The notes below the pieces were generated by a model. The model was not told where the DNA came from. It saw only the letters and a program-made list of their open reading frames with translations, and did no database searches. A DNA stretch of 64,000 nucleotides, taken from contig OENT01000219.1 in the NCBI GenBank assembly GCA_900239685.1, forward strand, positions 2,491 to 66,490. The letters are read 5' to 3'. The position numbers and the translations under genes were made by a program. Positions 1 to 11,355 of the stretch are shown piece by piece (position 1 is the stretch's first letter; each line of letters begins with the position of its first letter). Source of the DNA: Rotaria macrura (lineage: Eukaryota; Rotifera; Eurotatoria; Philodinida; Philodinidae).

Positions 1-2661
1 CCCCCCCCCCCCCCCCCTCCACGCTCTGTCCCATGAGCCATTCTAATGATATTTCGTTCATAGCTATGATTTACGATTAAATCGATTACTAATCGATATT
101 TATTATCAGTTGTTTATGGAGAACTAATATCGATATAAATAGTCGAACATTTTTTTTCTCCGGAGAAATTTATTTACGGATTGGTAAAAACAAATATACA
201 AACACATTCATTGAATACTTGGTCATTAATAAAGGAAGTAGGAAATGTCAGATAGTGTATATTGTAAGGATAAAATACGTTAATCATAAAAGCTACTAAG
301 TTGACAGCTAATTGGCTAAGAAAATAATGAAACGTAAAGTAAATTAAATAACGAACTAGTTAATATCATTTACAGAAAAACATTCGAAAGAGAAAGAAAA
401 CTATATAAAAGTAAATGAGATAACAACAATTGAACGAATTCCTACAAGCGGAATTCAATAGCTGGAGAAGAGAACGTTTAACATGCAACTTCATAAAAAA
501 GTCGAGCAGCTTGAACATCATCAAGTTCTCATTAGTATTCTTTTATCATAATTTTAAATATCTCATTTTATTTTTCCCTCATATAATCTCTTTCAATAAG
601 AAAATTATCAAGGACTTTAGACTCTTAGAAATATGTTTGTTTATTTTAATCCATAAATACAGAATGTGTTCAACTTTCTTTTGTATGAAAGGATCAATTT
701 AGAAAATTTTTTTTTAACACCTACATTAGCCTTGTCATAAATCTATCATCAACAATGATGTTAACGCTGGAAACAAAATCATGAACAGAATTTCACAGAA
801 GTTATAATTTAGCATGCATGCACTTAATCAGAAGAACTTCCTTCTAGGTCTAATGCATCAAATTTTAATTTAACATAAAAATATATATATTTAGTCAAGG
901 ATAGAGAAGTGAAACATTCTTCCCTTAAATAAAGCAAAATGTTAATAAAGACCGAAAGTACACATAATCATGAGTTAAATATTTTCTTTTTCTCTAACTG
1001 AATTCACTGTTCACGATAATTTAAAACAAAATCAAACAATTCATTATTCAGATCTTTTGCATATTAATATGTTGATTCTCTAGAGAATTATCGTCATAAT
1101 ATTGATTGTAGGGCAGTGTGAATGAAAGAAAAACATATCCTCACAAGCATTTTTTTAAATCAAATAGAAATACTTAGAAAAATAAAGAAGTAATCGTATC
1201 AACGAACTTAATTTTGGTAGACTTCTGCTGCTCAATCATGTCTAAATACTAAATAGTATATATATATATATAGTTCTTATTATTATTAGCTCAAGCAAAT
1301 AGAATAAAACGATATAGTCTTATTGATAGTGAATATATAGTATTTAGAAAGAAAATCAAAAGAAACATAAGATTCATACATACAAGTTTTTATTTCTAAT
1401 TATATAGTAAAAAATAATAGAGTAGATAAATAAAGATTCCTTGTTGTCTTTTTTTCTTGTTTCTCTACATTGAGTAGACTAAGAAAAACAGAAGTTTTGA
1501 GTCATCGGATATGTAACTTGTTGTTTTCCTTCCGGACGACAAAACAAACCTTCTGGCAAATTATTACATCAGGATTCTTTTTTTTTCATATTCAGTTTAA
1601 AAATTCTTTTCTTTCTTGTTTGACAATGTTTGTTACGCTTTATTAATTTAACATTGAATTGTGTGATGTAAAATGTACAATAGAACAATTAAAATATTTT
1701 ATCAACCATAGAGTACTATTTTTGCTGATCTGACATGCCTAGCATTCTTTAAAGTAATAAATTGTTCTAAGCTAAGCATGTAACAGTTAAGTGCATAATA
1801 GAACTGAGCATGTTGCGTGTGTCATACTGTGCTATTTACGTTGAATGATTAACCGATTTATTCATAGGGAATCTATGTTTCATCGACAACAAAGAAATTA
1901 TTCTATTTTTCTCAATAGTCTTTCTTTCTTTCTATCTGACTGTCAATCAAAAAGTATGAAGTCTAACGAACTATAATGTGCATTTCCATTATCAATTCAT
2001 CAGTATTCACTTGCAATCAAATTCTCGTTGTTTTCATATTGTGCATCATCTCATTGTCGTCATCGGCGACTTCTTGTTCTTCTTTTTTTTTGTTTTGTTT
2101 TGCTTTGTTTCTTCCGAATTTTCTGCTTCTGATATATAGAATTACTACTTCTTTTATTCGCGTTTTTTGATCACAAGCGCACAAACTCGATTATTCTAGT
2201 GAGTGTGCAAGGGTGAATTCAATCGCGAATACTGACTAGAGAAAATGAACAAGAAGATGGTAATAGACAGAAAAAGGAAAGACACGTCGTTGCTAATTCA
2301 ACAACCGAGTTCTTCAGATGTCAATGTGGAAAGAAAAACAAGCATAGCACTGATTGAATTGACCATAGTTGTCGATGCGTTCGAGCATTGTCGAATTGTT
2401 ACTACCGTCAACTTTATCGATTAATATAAATGATGCTAAGTAAAGAGAAGAGAAGAAATACTAACATGCATGGAATATCATTTTTATTCCAAAAAAAAAA
2501 CAGAAACACAAATAGTATAAAAGAAAAAAGTGAAGAGGAAAAGAAAGAAGAAGAAAACAAGAAGGTGCTGATTCTTTACTCAATCGTATGTTTTATCTAC
2601 GTTTTGCATAAGAAGCCGATAAAACTTCTAACCTTCGTTTATTCTTATTGCCTAAATCGCT

Positions 2662-2686
2662 CACACACACACACACACACACACAC
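2662..2686. repeat. (CA)n microsatellite
   Basis: About twelve uninterrupted CA units followed by a CTCA variant. Confidence 0.9.
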
Positions 2687-2870
2687 TCACTGTCTCATTT
2701 ACTCGCTTAGTCGCTCGCTCGTTTTTTCGCTTCCTCCTTAGTTAGAAGCAAGGGTTTTTAGCTAAATGTTTCTTCATTTTCTCGTCATTTCTCGTTTGGA
2801 AAAATGAGTATACTGCTTTCTCTTTCTTCTTCTCTCTTTGCTCTCGTAGTATTTCCTTCTCTTTTCTCTG

Positions 2871-2896
2871 TCTGTCTGTCTCTCTCTCTCTCTCTT
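2871..2896. repeat. (TC)n / TCTG microsatellite
   Basis: TCTG units pass into uninterrupted TC repeats inside a longer pyrimidine-rich tract. Confidence 0.85.
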
Positions 2897-3145
2897 TGTG
2901 TTTCTGTTTCTTTTTGTCTACCACTACTACTGGGTGATTATTACTCAACTAAAAAACGAAGATAGAATACATAGAAAAAAAAGCAAGCGATAACGAGAGC
3001 GATGATGGCAAAATTCGAAATGGGTCATTGCTCGTTGATGTGCGTGTGAGCATGTGTGTGCGTGTGCTTTCTGCTATCAGTCACAATATACTCGTATCAT
3101 CGACAGGTTTTTGATTATTCTGATTATTTGTCGAACCAAAACAAA

Positions 3146-5629
3146 ATGGCACTTGATAAGGTGAGATCAATCTATTGATACATTCGTATAACAGTGATCA
3201 AGATCGTTTTAAATATTTAGAAAAATATTTTTCTTTTTTTCTCACTACAAACCAGAACGAATAATGAGTCTATCTATCTATCTATCTATCAAGCCATCCA
3301 TCTATCTACCAATCTATCTATAAATCCATCGATGTATCTATTTATGCCTATACATATATATGTATACTCTTTTACAAAAGCATGTTGACATTTACTCGAG
3401 AGAAAAAGAAATCTGTTAGTTTTTCTCTTTGTTGATCAATGTTTAATATACTAAAAACTATCACATATCTATCCTATAAAAAGTTCATCATGACTTTATA
3501 TCTGGATATTATAGAATTATTTTTCTTTTGTTGTTTTTCCTTGATACTTGTCACTTCTGTTTCTTTTTTATTCGTTACATTGTTTTCTTGACATTCAAAA
3601 TTTCTAGTCATAGAGTTTATAAACTTCCTTAGACTATTCACAAAATAAAGAGATGAAGAATCACTAGATAAACAAAAAGAATCGATACATGTATGTCTGC
3701 ATACATATTAATTAAAATATTAAATATATATATATTAGCTTGTTATTTTGCGTCTTAATAATGTTCCTTGTAATTTATGTTGAAGATTTTTACTTAAATA
3801 GAATCATATTCGTTTTTTTCCGTCTCATCGTATTATTTATAGTTGTTGCTTATAAAAATAATCTTAAATCCAATCGAAATTAACTTAGCGCGCAGTTCAT
3901 TCTTACTATCAGTGTGTCATAAAGTTCGCCAACCTCAATGTCTATTTTCTTACTATATTAACTATTGCTAAGAAATATATCGAGAACAAATAATCGACTA
4001 TTTCACCTGACAAATAAATATATATCAACTACATATAGAGAAGAGAAAAATAGAAAATGTCAGAGATTAATTAACAGTGTGAGTACCTGTATATTTTCTA
4101 ACTACGTGTCGTTTGAATCAAAGAGAGAATGAGCATGAGTTTGTCATGTTCCCTTGAGAACGACGACAAAGAGTGATGACGGCTCGCCTGTTGCTGCTGA
4201 TGACGCGTAAGTAGTGAAGAAAAGATGCATATGAACGAGAAGGAATAAGAAATGCCGACTAAGTTTGAAAGCATTCAATAGCTTCACTTTGTGTTCTTCC
4301 TACTTGTCTTTCCTGCTTCTAATTTTTCATCATATATTTTCTATGGTGACTGTTGTCTAAGAAAATAAGATACTTGACTGCTGAGAATTCTAATGCGGAT
4401 TACTATCGAGTATTTTATATCTAATCTAAAGTTAACAGATAATATCTTGTTTTATATTGATTTATTAGTTATTTATTCATCTTAACTATTGATTATTGTT
4501 TTCTTGATTGTAGCCCAATAAAGATTTGTCTACTCCCTTTCGGGTTATGCCCGATCAGAATACAGATTATCGAATCGTCGTTCTTGGGAGTGCAGGAGTT
4601 GGTATGTATATCCCAAATGAACAGTTCTATGTGCTCGAAACTACTTAATTATATATAGGTAAAACCAATTGTGTACTTCGTTTTGTAAGTGGACAATTCC
4701 GTGAAAATTATATTCCAACAGTTGAAGATACATATCGACAAGTTGTTTCCTGTAATAAGCAAATAACAACATTACAGATAACTGACACGTATGATAAAGA
4801 AAGAAAGAAAAAAAATCATAATAACGTCTAAATTGAATTTAGTTCGTTAATATTTTTTCTAATAAAAAAATTGAATTAATTTGTTTTCTTCTTTAGTACC
4901 GGCACACATCAATTTCCAGCGATGCAAAGATTAAGTATACAAAAAGGCCATGCATTTATATTAGTTTATTCCATAACAAGTAAACAAACATTTGAAGATT
5001 TAAAACCAATCTACAATCAAATACGTGAGATAAAAGCTGAGCAACAAAATGAAACACCTATTCTACTGATGGGTTGTAAATTAGATGAAGCAGCATGTCG
5101 TGAAGTCACTGAAAATCTTGGCAAACAACTATCAACGCTATGGTCATGTGCATGGATTGAAACATCAGCTAAAACAAATACAAATATACGTGAAGCATTT
5201 CAAGAACTTCTTAAGTTGGATAAGAAGCGACAATTTAATTTTAATGTCGATCAAGATGGTCATCTAATCGATGATAATGCAAGTACAGTAATACCACAAT
5301 CTTCTTCTCCACATGGTGGTAAACGTTCAACACCAACACATTCCAGTTTATCGACAATTACAAATAGTCGTAGTACTCCAAATGTGAATGACACAATTAT
5401 AAGTGGTGCTGCTTCAACACGACCTACAACACCGATTTTACATGGAAATAAAGCCAATCGAATATCAATAATGTCAACATCCAGTGCATCAACAGCAAGT
5501 ATAAAGAAAAATTTACGATCTGCAGTTGAACAAATTCATTCCAGTGATAATTCAAGTGGATCAGCTAAAGTTTCAACGTCCGATTCATCAACTAGTCGAG
5601 TTTCAAATCGAAAATGTTCAATCATGTAA
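3146..5629 (+). CDS. DIRAS-family Ras-like small GTPase with long C-terminal linker
   Basis: Exons: 3146-3160 (uncertain), 4514-4601, 4659-4788, 4897-5629; phases agree. The canonical DIRAS start is the ATG at 4547 (305 aa); joining the five-codon exon at 3146 gives 321 aa. Numbering from 4547: P-loop 14-21 ending GKT, switch [12 protein letters not shown] (36-46), DIRAS-type DTTG at 61-64 in place of the Ras DTAGQ (so no Gln61 equivalent), SAK at 152-154, and a C-terminal CAAX box CSIM, predicted to be prenylated for membrane anchoring. The guanine-specificity motif NKxD reads CKLD at 122-125. Vertebrate DIRAS proteins are about 198 aa; here roughly 120 residues rich in Ser, Thr and Asn separate the G domain from the CAAX box. 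Family assignment is firm from the VEDTYRQV and [15 protein letters not shown] stretches; the paralogue (DIRAS1, 2 or 3) cannot be set. Confidence 0.9.
3161..4513 (+). other. Putative first intron of DIRAS-like gene or its upstream region
   Basis: The stretch starts with a GTGAGA donor and ends TTTTCTTGATTGTAG. A TAG lies in frame directly before the exon, so translation cannot simply read in from upstream. The acceptor at 4512-4513 could serve cis-splicing to the small exon at 3146 or a spliced leader added 33 nt before the ATG at 4547. No other gene is seen. Confidence 0.5.
3270..3342. repeat. Decaying (TCTA)n tetranucleotide repeat
   Basis: Five or more perfect TCTA units are followed by diverged copies (CCATCTA, CCAATCTA). 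The repeat lies in the first intron, or in the promoter if the downstream start is used, of the GTPase gene. Confidence 0.85.
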
Positions 5630-7860
5630 AAGAGAAAAATTTTTCTTCTTTTTATTTTCTTTTTCTTTTTTAATTTTTTCCTTCTTCCCTCTTTTTTTGT
5701 CGATTGTTTTTGTGTATCTACTTTTGTATAATGGCTGCGAGCACCCATTTCATATCTTATATTGAAAGCAACAGTCGATTTCCGTTTCTTTTCTTTTCTA
5801 CAAAAGAAAAATTAAGATAAGATTTCTTCACACATGATCAAATTCTTGCAAAATTTGAAATTATATCCATAATTATTTCCTAACAGAAAAAACAACAACA
5901 TTTCCCCCTGTTGTTTTGTTTTGTCAATAATCAGAAGTTGATTCATTGTTGATGGTTACATATTCAAGTGATTTTATCGAGATGAATATGAGAAATAATA
6001 GTTTCATATAGGTTCTGTGAGTCTCCTTTTCCTTGATCACTATCAAATAGTTCCAGTTTCCCTTTTACCCAACAAATAAGATGTCAAGCTTCGAATTCTT
6101 GTCCTCAATCTAATTTATTTATTTATCTGAGTATTGCTTCTGGCATTTAGTTGTCATCTATTCGATGGTTAGATCAGTTTTTTTTAATGAAAACTACTCA
6201 TATTTCATCAGTCTCATATAATTAAGATCGGTCTATTGCATAGTCAACGACAATCTTGTCGTCATGTTTAAGCTGAACAATCAAGGGTTTCCTTTGTAAT
6301 TGTTTATTGAGTATGTATGTAAGATCTTTTTCTTTACTCATCTATAAAGTTCATCGGATATCAAGACAAAAGATTTTCATGTTTGTCTAACTTGAATATT
6401 GCGTTCATATGAAACTACGTGTTACTAATGACAAGTACTGCAGATTAATAGCTCATAGTATATCTTAGAGAAATCATTAATGACAAGAAGATATTATAGT
6501 TTTGATTTTTTAATTTAATTTATATTGTCGTGTTTTTATATTAAAAAGAATTCATGATCGAAAATAAATCATTGGTCATATTTTGGCAGATAAGATGAAT
6601 TTTTCTTTTTCTTTTTATTAAAATCTTCAGTGCATGTATAACTGATTAGTTTTGAAATTTGCCATGATTAATGAAAATTGTTCAGAAAAAACTCGACTCA
6701 AGAAATTTCACAGTAACTAGCTAAATAGTACTAGATGAATTTTGTGCAAAACATTGAATACTCACCTTTTCATTAATAAGCATGAATGGAATAGATAATT
6801 ATGTTAGAAAAAGTTAATCAAAATTATAAATTTGTTCACCCTTGATAAGAGTCTACCATTAGAAAAATATTCATCAAAGAGCATAAATCATATATTCAAA
6901 GGAAAATGTTTTTCCCAAAATATGATTCATCCATCGATTTTATCATTATGATAATTCAGTATTTTTGAAAATTGTACTATGACGATAGTTCCTCTCAGCA
7001 TTTTCTATTGGATTGCACTCCATCACTTCCTTTTCACCCAAATACATCTTTTGAAGTCCTATTAAGCTCAGCTTTATCAAAGACAAAATCTAAAGATGTT
7101 GAGAGTACTTTCTTTATTTATCAATCTTATTTTGAAAGTTACTTGCAGATTATAGATAAAAATCTCAAGTAAGCCTGTAATGGCATGCCAATAAAGTGTT
7201 CAACGTCTTGTAATACTTTACTAATTTTCATAAGTTTTAAATGCCTTACGAGTACGAAGCACATCATTTCGGTAGTGCTTCTCGAGTTTGCGTTTGTTCT
7301 TTCGTGTATAATTACTCGATCTATAATGCATTCAAGGTTCTTAGCTAGTTCGACGATGATCTTGAATATTCGTTCAAATCCCAAATAAAAATATCGAGTT
7401 GGAATTCATACGTATACCTTTTATTAATCCTCACTTGGGCGTTCTATTCCCTTACTATGAGCATCCGACAATAACAACATATTTCAGGAGAGCCTGATGA
7501 ATTTCAAGATAATGAAAACAGTTGTGAGTACTGCAAATAATTAAATTTTTAACTTGACGCATCACGTACGCACACATGCCAACGATTTATGACCGAATGA
7601 TCTAGCGAATGTAAACTCCAAAAATTGTCGTTCAAATGCGAGATCTAAAAATAGAGGTTCGACCGATACTTTTTTCAGCATATTTTTTAATTTTCTCCGT
7701 CCATGAGCAAAGAATGTTTGACAATGACGATTTCGAAAGAAGTACGATTTCTTTTCATCTCAAGATTATTAAAATACAAGCAATGAAAGAAATTAGATGC
7801 TATTCTATCTGCTCATATGTAACACGACTATACGTACAGTAGAGAATGAGACTGTGAACA
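5630..7860. other. Intergenic, no gene recognised
   Basis: AT-rich sequence following the GTPase stop, beginning with a T-rich 3' tract (5630-5700). Open frames at 6972-7172 (+) and 7139-7384 (-) overlap, lack splice context and match no family I know. Confidence 0.5.
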
Positions 7861-8222
7861 ATCCAAGCAGACGAGGATTAAGAAGACGAATTTAAAAGCA
7901 TGAAACGGAAATCTCGACTGTGACCCATTCATACAGATTAAAGAACCACAAGATTTTCATTCTCAGACTGTGAAAACATCAAAAGATTCAAAACTAGAGC
8001 ATTGAATCACGCATTTCTGTCGGACTTATTTCGGAAATAAAAAAGTATGCGTTTATATTCACTAGTTTTGAATTTATCAGTGTTTTCAAAAATCTGAAAG
8101 TACAAATATCTTTTGCAAAAAATGAATTTCTTGCGTTTTTTAATCAGTGTGAATGAGTCACCATTGCGGTATCCTCTGTATTGGATTTATCTACATGCTT
8201 CCAAATTCTAGTCTGCTTGGAT
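7861..8222. mobile_element. Decayed foldback/MITE element (same family as 17935-18300)
   Basis: Both ends carry the same 12-bp terminal inverted repeat ATCCAAGCAGAC (7861-7872 and, reversed, 8211-8222). Inside, the arms are imperfect inverted copies: for example TGTGACCCATTCATACAGAT on the left against GGTGACTCATTCACACTGAT in the reversed right arm. The 362-bp length, the CCAAGCAGAC terminus and the internal AACGCAAGAAA tract match the better-preserved element at 17935-18300. There is no coding capacity, so it is non-autonomous. No clear target-site duplication is visible. Confidence 0.7.
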
Positions 8223-10509
8223 CGTGAGAAAATTAATTGATAAATTAACAAACCATTCTAGAAATGTGTCGATACGTTTCAGTAGAGTTCATCGAGTTAT
8301 GAATTTGACAATGACTACTTGTCATGTTGCTCCTATGCTTGATTAATTATTTCATGACCTTGTTGTGTCTTTGATTGACAACCTGCCCGTAGATGTTTTT
8401 GATTCTTCATAGGTCTTTTAAATTCAGTCGAATGTCGACTACTTGTTTTTCTTGATTTCAAAGAGAGTGCTTCACGCGGTATTTCTTAGTCGAGTACCAT
8501 CTAGTTTTACCTGTAACCATGATTCAATATGTTTATTGACAATGCCTTCTAATATGATATCTACGATCGATATTTGATTTTCTATTCTTCAATCTATCTG
8601 TTAGAGGTCAATTAATATGAAGACATTTTCCAACTCACTTAATTGATCAGTGCAACATACTCATATAGCTCTTTTCAAATAAGAGATTCAATACAATATT
8701 GGAAAGTAATGATGGAAAACATGCAGTACAACAAACAACAACGTTATATTAATTTTTTGAATGTAGTTGAGTTGCCGTAAGGTTTTGACGGACTAATTTA
8801 TTTTGTTCTTCCGAGAGACTTTTAAGACATCTTCTATGCTCAGCATTAATTTAATTTTAGATTCAAAGCAAAAACATTAATTGAACCTGTACGAGATAAA
8901 ATGAAAAATATAGTAAAATATCAACATGATCAACTAAAACTTTTATTATCTATCTTTTATTGAGTATCGGTTGAGATTCACTATATATTTTTAAAAACAA
9001 GCAGCAAGAAATTTAATTTTAAATGTTCGTATATCAAGAAATAATATACATAAGAACTAGATTGAATCATGCCAATTCACCGATGTAAGCGGTAGTTTGG
9101 TATGAAAAGAAAAGTACCGATTATTAAACAACAAACATGTTCACATTTATGGATTGAATCTAGGAAATTAAAAGTGATTTGTCTAGCAATGACAAGAAAG
9201 AGAATGTTAAAATATCGATTCGAAATATTACGTCTAGTCCTCTATTGCATTTCATCAAGCAAAATCATGTTTACCTATAGAGATATTGAATTTGCAACTT
9301 AGATAGAAAATCTGGTCTCAACAGTATCAATTAGAATTGAATTCAATAAAAATATTTTCTGACGAATAATGCATTTTTTTATTCGTTTCGCATAACGTGA
9401 AGAATTCTACCAACGACGTATTCACAATTTCTTAGTTGAACACTTACACACTTGCTATTCGATTACAAATCGATCCGTGGAGAAAAAAACAAGTCATGAA
9501 ATCCTTGTCACAACGGCAAACATGATAATCTTCTTCTTTTGTTGATATTTTGTCATGTCATTATTTGAATAGCTACTGTATACTTAGCACGAGTATCTTG
9601 AAATATTTGTAGTTTAAAAAATGCACTGATTTTTATGTCCTAGGCTTTCAAAATATACTCAAGTATTGCAGAATTTGTTGATTATTCCATACACATGTCA
9701 ACATTTTCTATTCTCATCTAACTATGATTTTTCTATGAACTTGATGGAATTGCAAATATATCTCAGTTGTTTCTTTTCTTATTCATGAATTGATGCACCA
9801 CTTAACATTAATAGTAGTTGAACGTTCCTTTAAAACTTCATCTACTTAACGATATTGTAATATGACAGAGAGCCATTGAAAAATAGAACTGAAATGTCAC
9901 ATCAAATAGGTAGAAACGAAGTCGAGTGGTAATGTTTAAAAAAATCAGAAAACGAGAAAGAATGAGTAAAATTTAGAGAGTAAAAACTGAATTTAAAAAA
10001 GAAAACAATAATTAGGAAGTCAGAGCGATGTTATACCTTCTGATAAACATATACGACAGCTTTAGTCTGCACTTTATGGGTTTACTAATTCATTGTATAT
10101 GGAAATCCTCTGCATAACGTTAGAAAACATTTATAAAGCCTACAATAGCAGTAGCTATTACTTTTGTGTGCGTTAAGAAAAAAATATCATAGCTAGAAGA
10201 CCTAGTTAAAGTTTATCAATGATTTCAACAATGTCCATCAGCAACTACCATAAGAAATCGACATAAATTCGGCAAAAGATTCATACATAATTTTACTTGA
10301 AAGATTGATTCTATGTAACAATACAAGCAGATGTCTGACTAGAAAATGTTATGATAGTTGTATTTTTTTTTGTTTCAAGTGAAATATGATTGGTTGAAAA
10401 AGAAACGAATGGAAAGTAATCAAGCCATCTCGTCATCATCATCATCATTATAAACACAAACAAAAAAAGGAGACAAGAAACGAAAGATAATTTACTGGAA
10501 TTGTTTTAG
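8223..10509. other. Intergenic, no gene recognised
   Basis: AT-rich, with no sustained reading frame. A short CAT repeat (around 10434-10448) lies just before NDUFS6. Confidence 0.5.
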
Positions 10510-11218
10510 ATGTCTGCAGCATTTCTTCGGTACGGCTCTCGCCGATATCTGTATGCTTTGAAATCACAAGTATCATCTATTAGTTCTGCTGATTTACATA
10601 CAAAATCTGCTGCACCACCCACAACATTATCAAATGAAAAATATGTTAAAGTCTATGCTCGAGCAGAAGACATTGATCAAAAGCGTGTTACAATTCCTGC
10701 CAATCGAGATTTGTACCCAGCTAATACTGCAACACATACGGGTCAAGTATACGATCGTGATGATTATCGAAATATTCGCTTTTCGAATGGCGGAAAATTG
10801 GTTTGTTTAAAATGTGAAGAGAAAATATTCATTTTTTAGTAAATAATTTTTCTCTTGATTGAAGGTAAATCCTCGATTTGCGATTGATTATATTCGAAAT
10901 GATCCTGTTGTTGTATGTAGAGCACGTGGTGTTTGGTCGGATAGTGGTGGTCCTTTAGGTCATCCTAAAGTATATATTAATCTAGTAAGAAAATTTTTGT
11001 TGCTTCTGACGTTGCCATCATTATTTTTCTGACACAAATATTTTCAGGATAAACCTGAAGTACATAGCTGTGGCTATAGTGGTCGAAAATTCATACAACA
11101 AAAATATTACGATGAAAGTAAACATGGCCCATCAATTACCTACGAAGAATATGTGGGACAAGTTCGAAATAAAGAAGATGCTGCATATGATTCGGCCCAA
11201 GCAACACCATATGAATAA
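10510..11218 (+). CDS. NDUFS6: Mitochondrial complex I subunit NDUFS6
   Basis: Exons 10510-10800, 10865-10984, 11048-11218; 193 aa. Accessory subunit of NADH:ubiquinone oxidoreductase at the matrix arm. The Arg/Ser-rich N-terminus suits a mitochondrial presequence. The family core is clear: THTGQVYDRDDYRNIRF (75-91), FAIDYI (102-107), GHPKVYINLDKP (129-140), CGYSG (145-149). Family members bind Zn through Cys, His, Cys, Cys in the pattern C-x8-H and CGYC; here His130 and Cys145 remain, but the first position is Trp121 and the last is Ser148. Cys115 is six residues off the normal place. A tail of about 40 residues extends beyond the human C-terminus. The ATG immediately follows a TTTTAG acceptor. 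AATAAA (11214-11219) overlaps the stop codon, and VPS26 starts 137 bp downstream. Confidence 0.93.
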
Positions 11219-11355
11219 ACTTCTGAAAATCTCCTTTTCCTTTTTCTTTCTTTTTCGTTTCTTTTCTGTTTGTCATTTTTCGAGTAGTGTAAAAAAGACC
11301 AATATAGAAGATTGAGACATTTTCTTTATTTCTCTTATTTCTAGATCATCTCGAA
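11214..11355 (+). promoter_or_regulatory. Intercistronic region: polyA signal, U-rich tract and splice acceptor
   Basis: AATAAA at 11214-11219 overlaps the NDUFS6 stop. A strongly T-rich tract (about 11229-11285) follows, then a second pyrimidine tract ending TTTCTAG at 11338-11344, 11 nt before the VPS26 ATG. This order (polyA signal, U-rich tract, acceptor, start) is what trans-spliced operons show between genes. The operon itself is inference. Confidence 0.55.

Larger units (their letters stand above)
1..3145. other. Non-coding stretch upstream of DIRAS-like gene
   Basis: No reading frame here has the codon pattern or splice context of a gene. The window opens with a run of 17 C, which in such AT-rich DNA may be an assembly artefact or a simple repeat. 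The rest is AT-rich sequence with microsatellites (listed separately) and a purine/pyrimidine-biased tract around 2740-2910. The last few hundred bases probably hold the promoter of the GTPase gene, but I recognise no core element. Confidence 0.6.

Noticed and set aside
6972..7384. Overlapping frames at 6972-7172 (+) and 7139-7384 (-)
   Set aside because: No start or splice context and no family resemblance.
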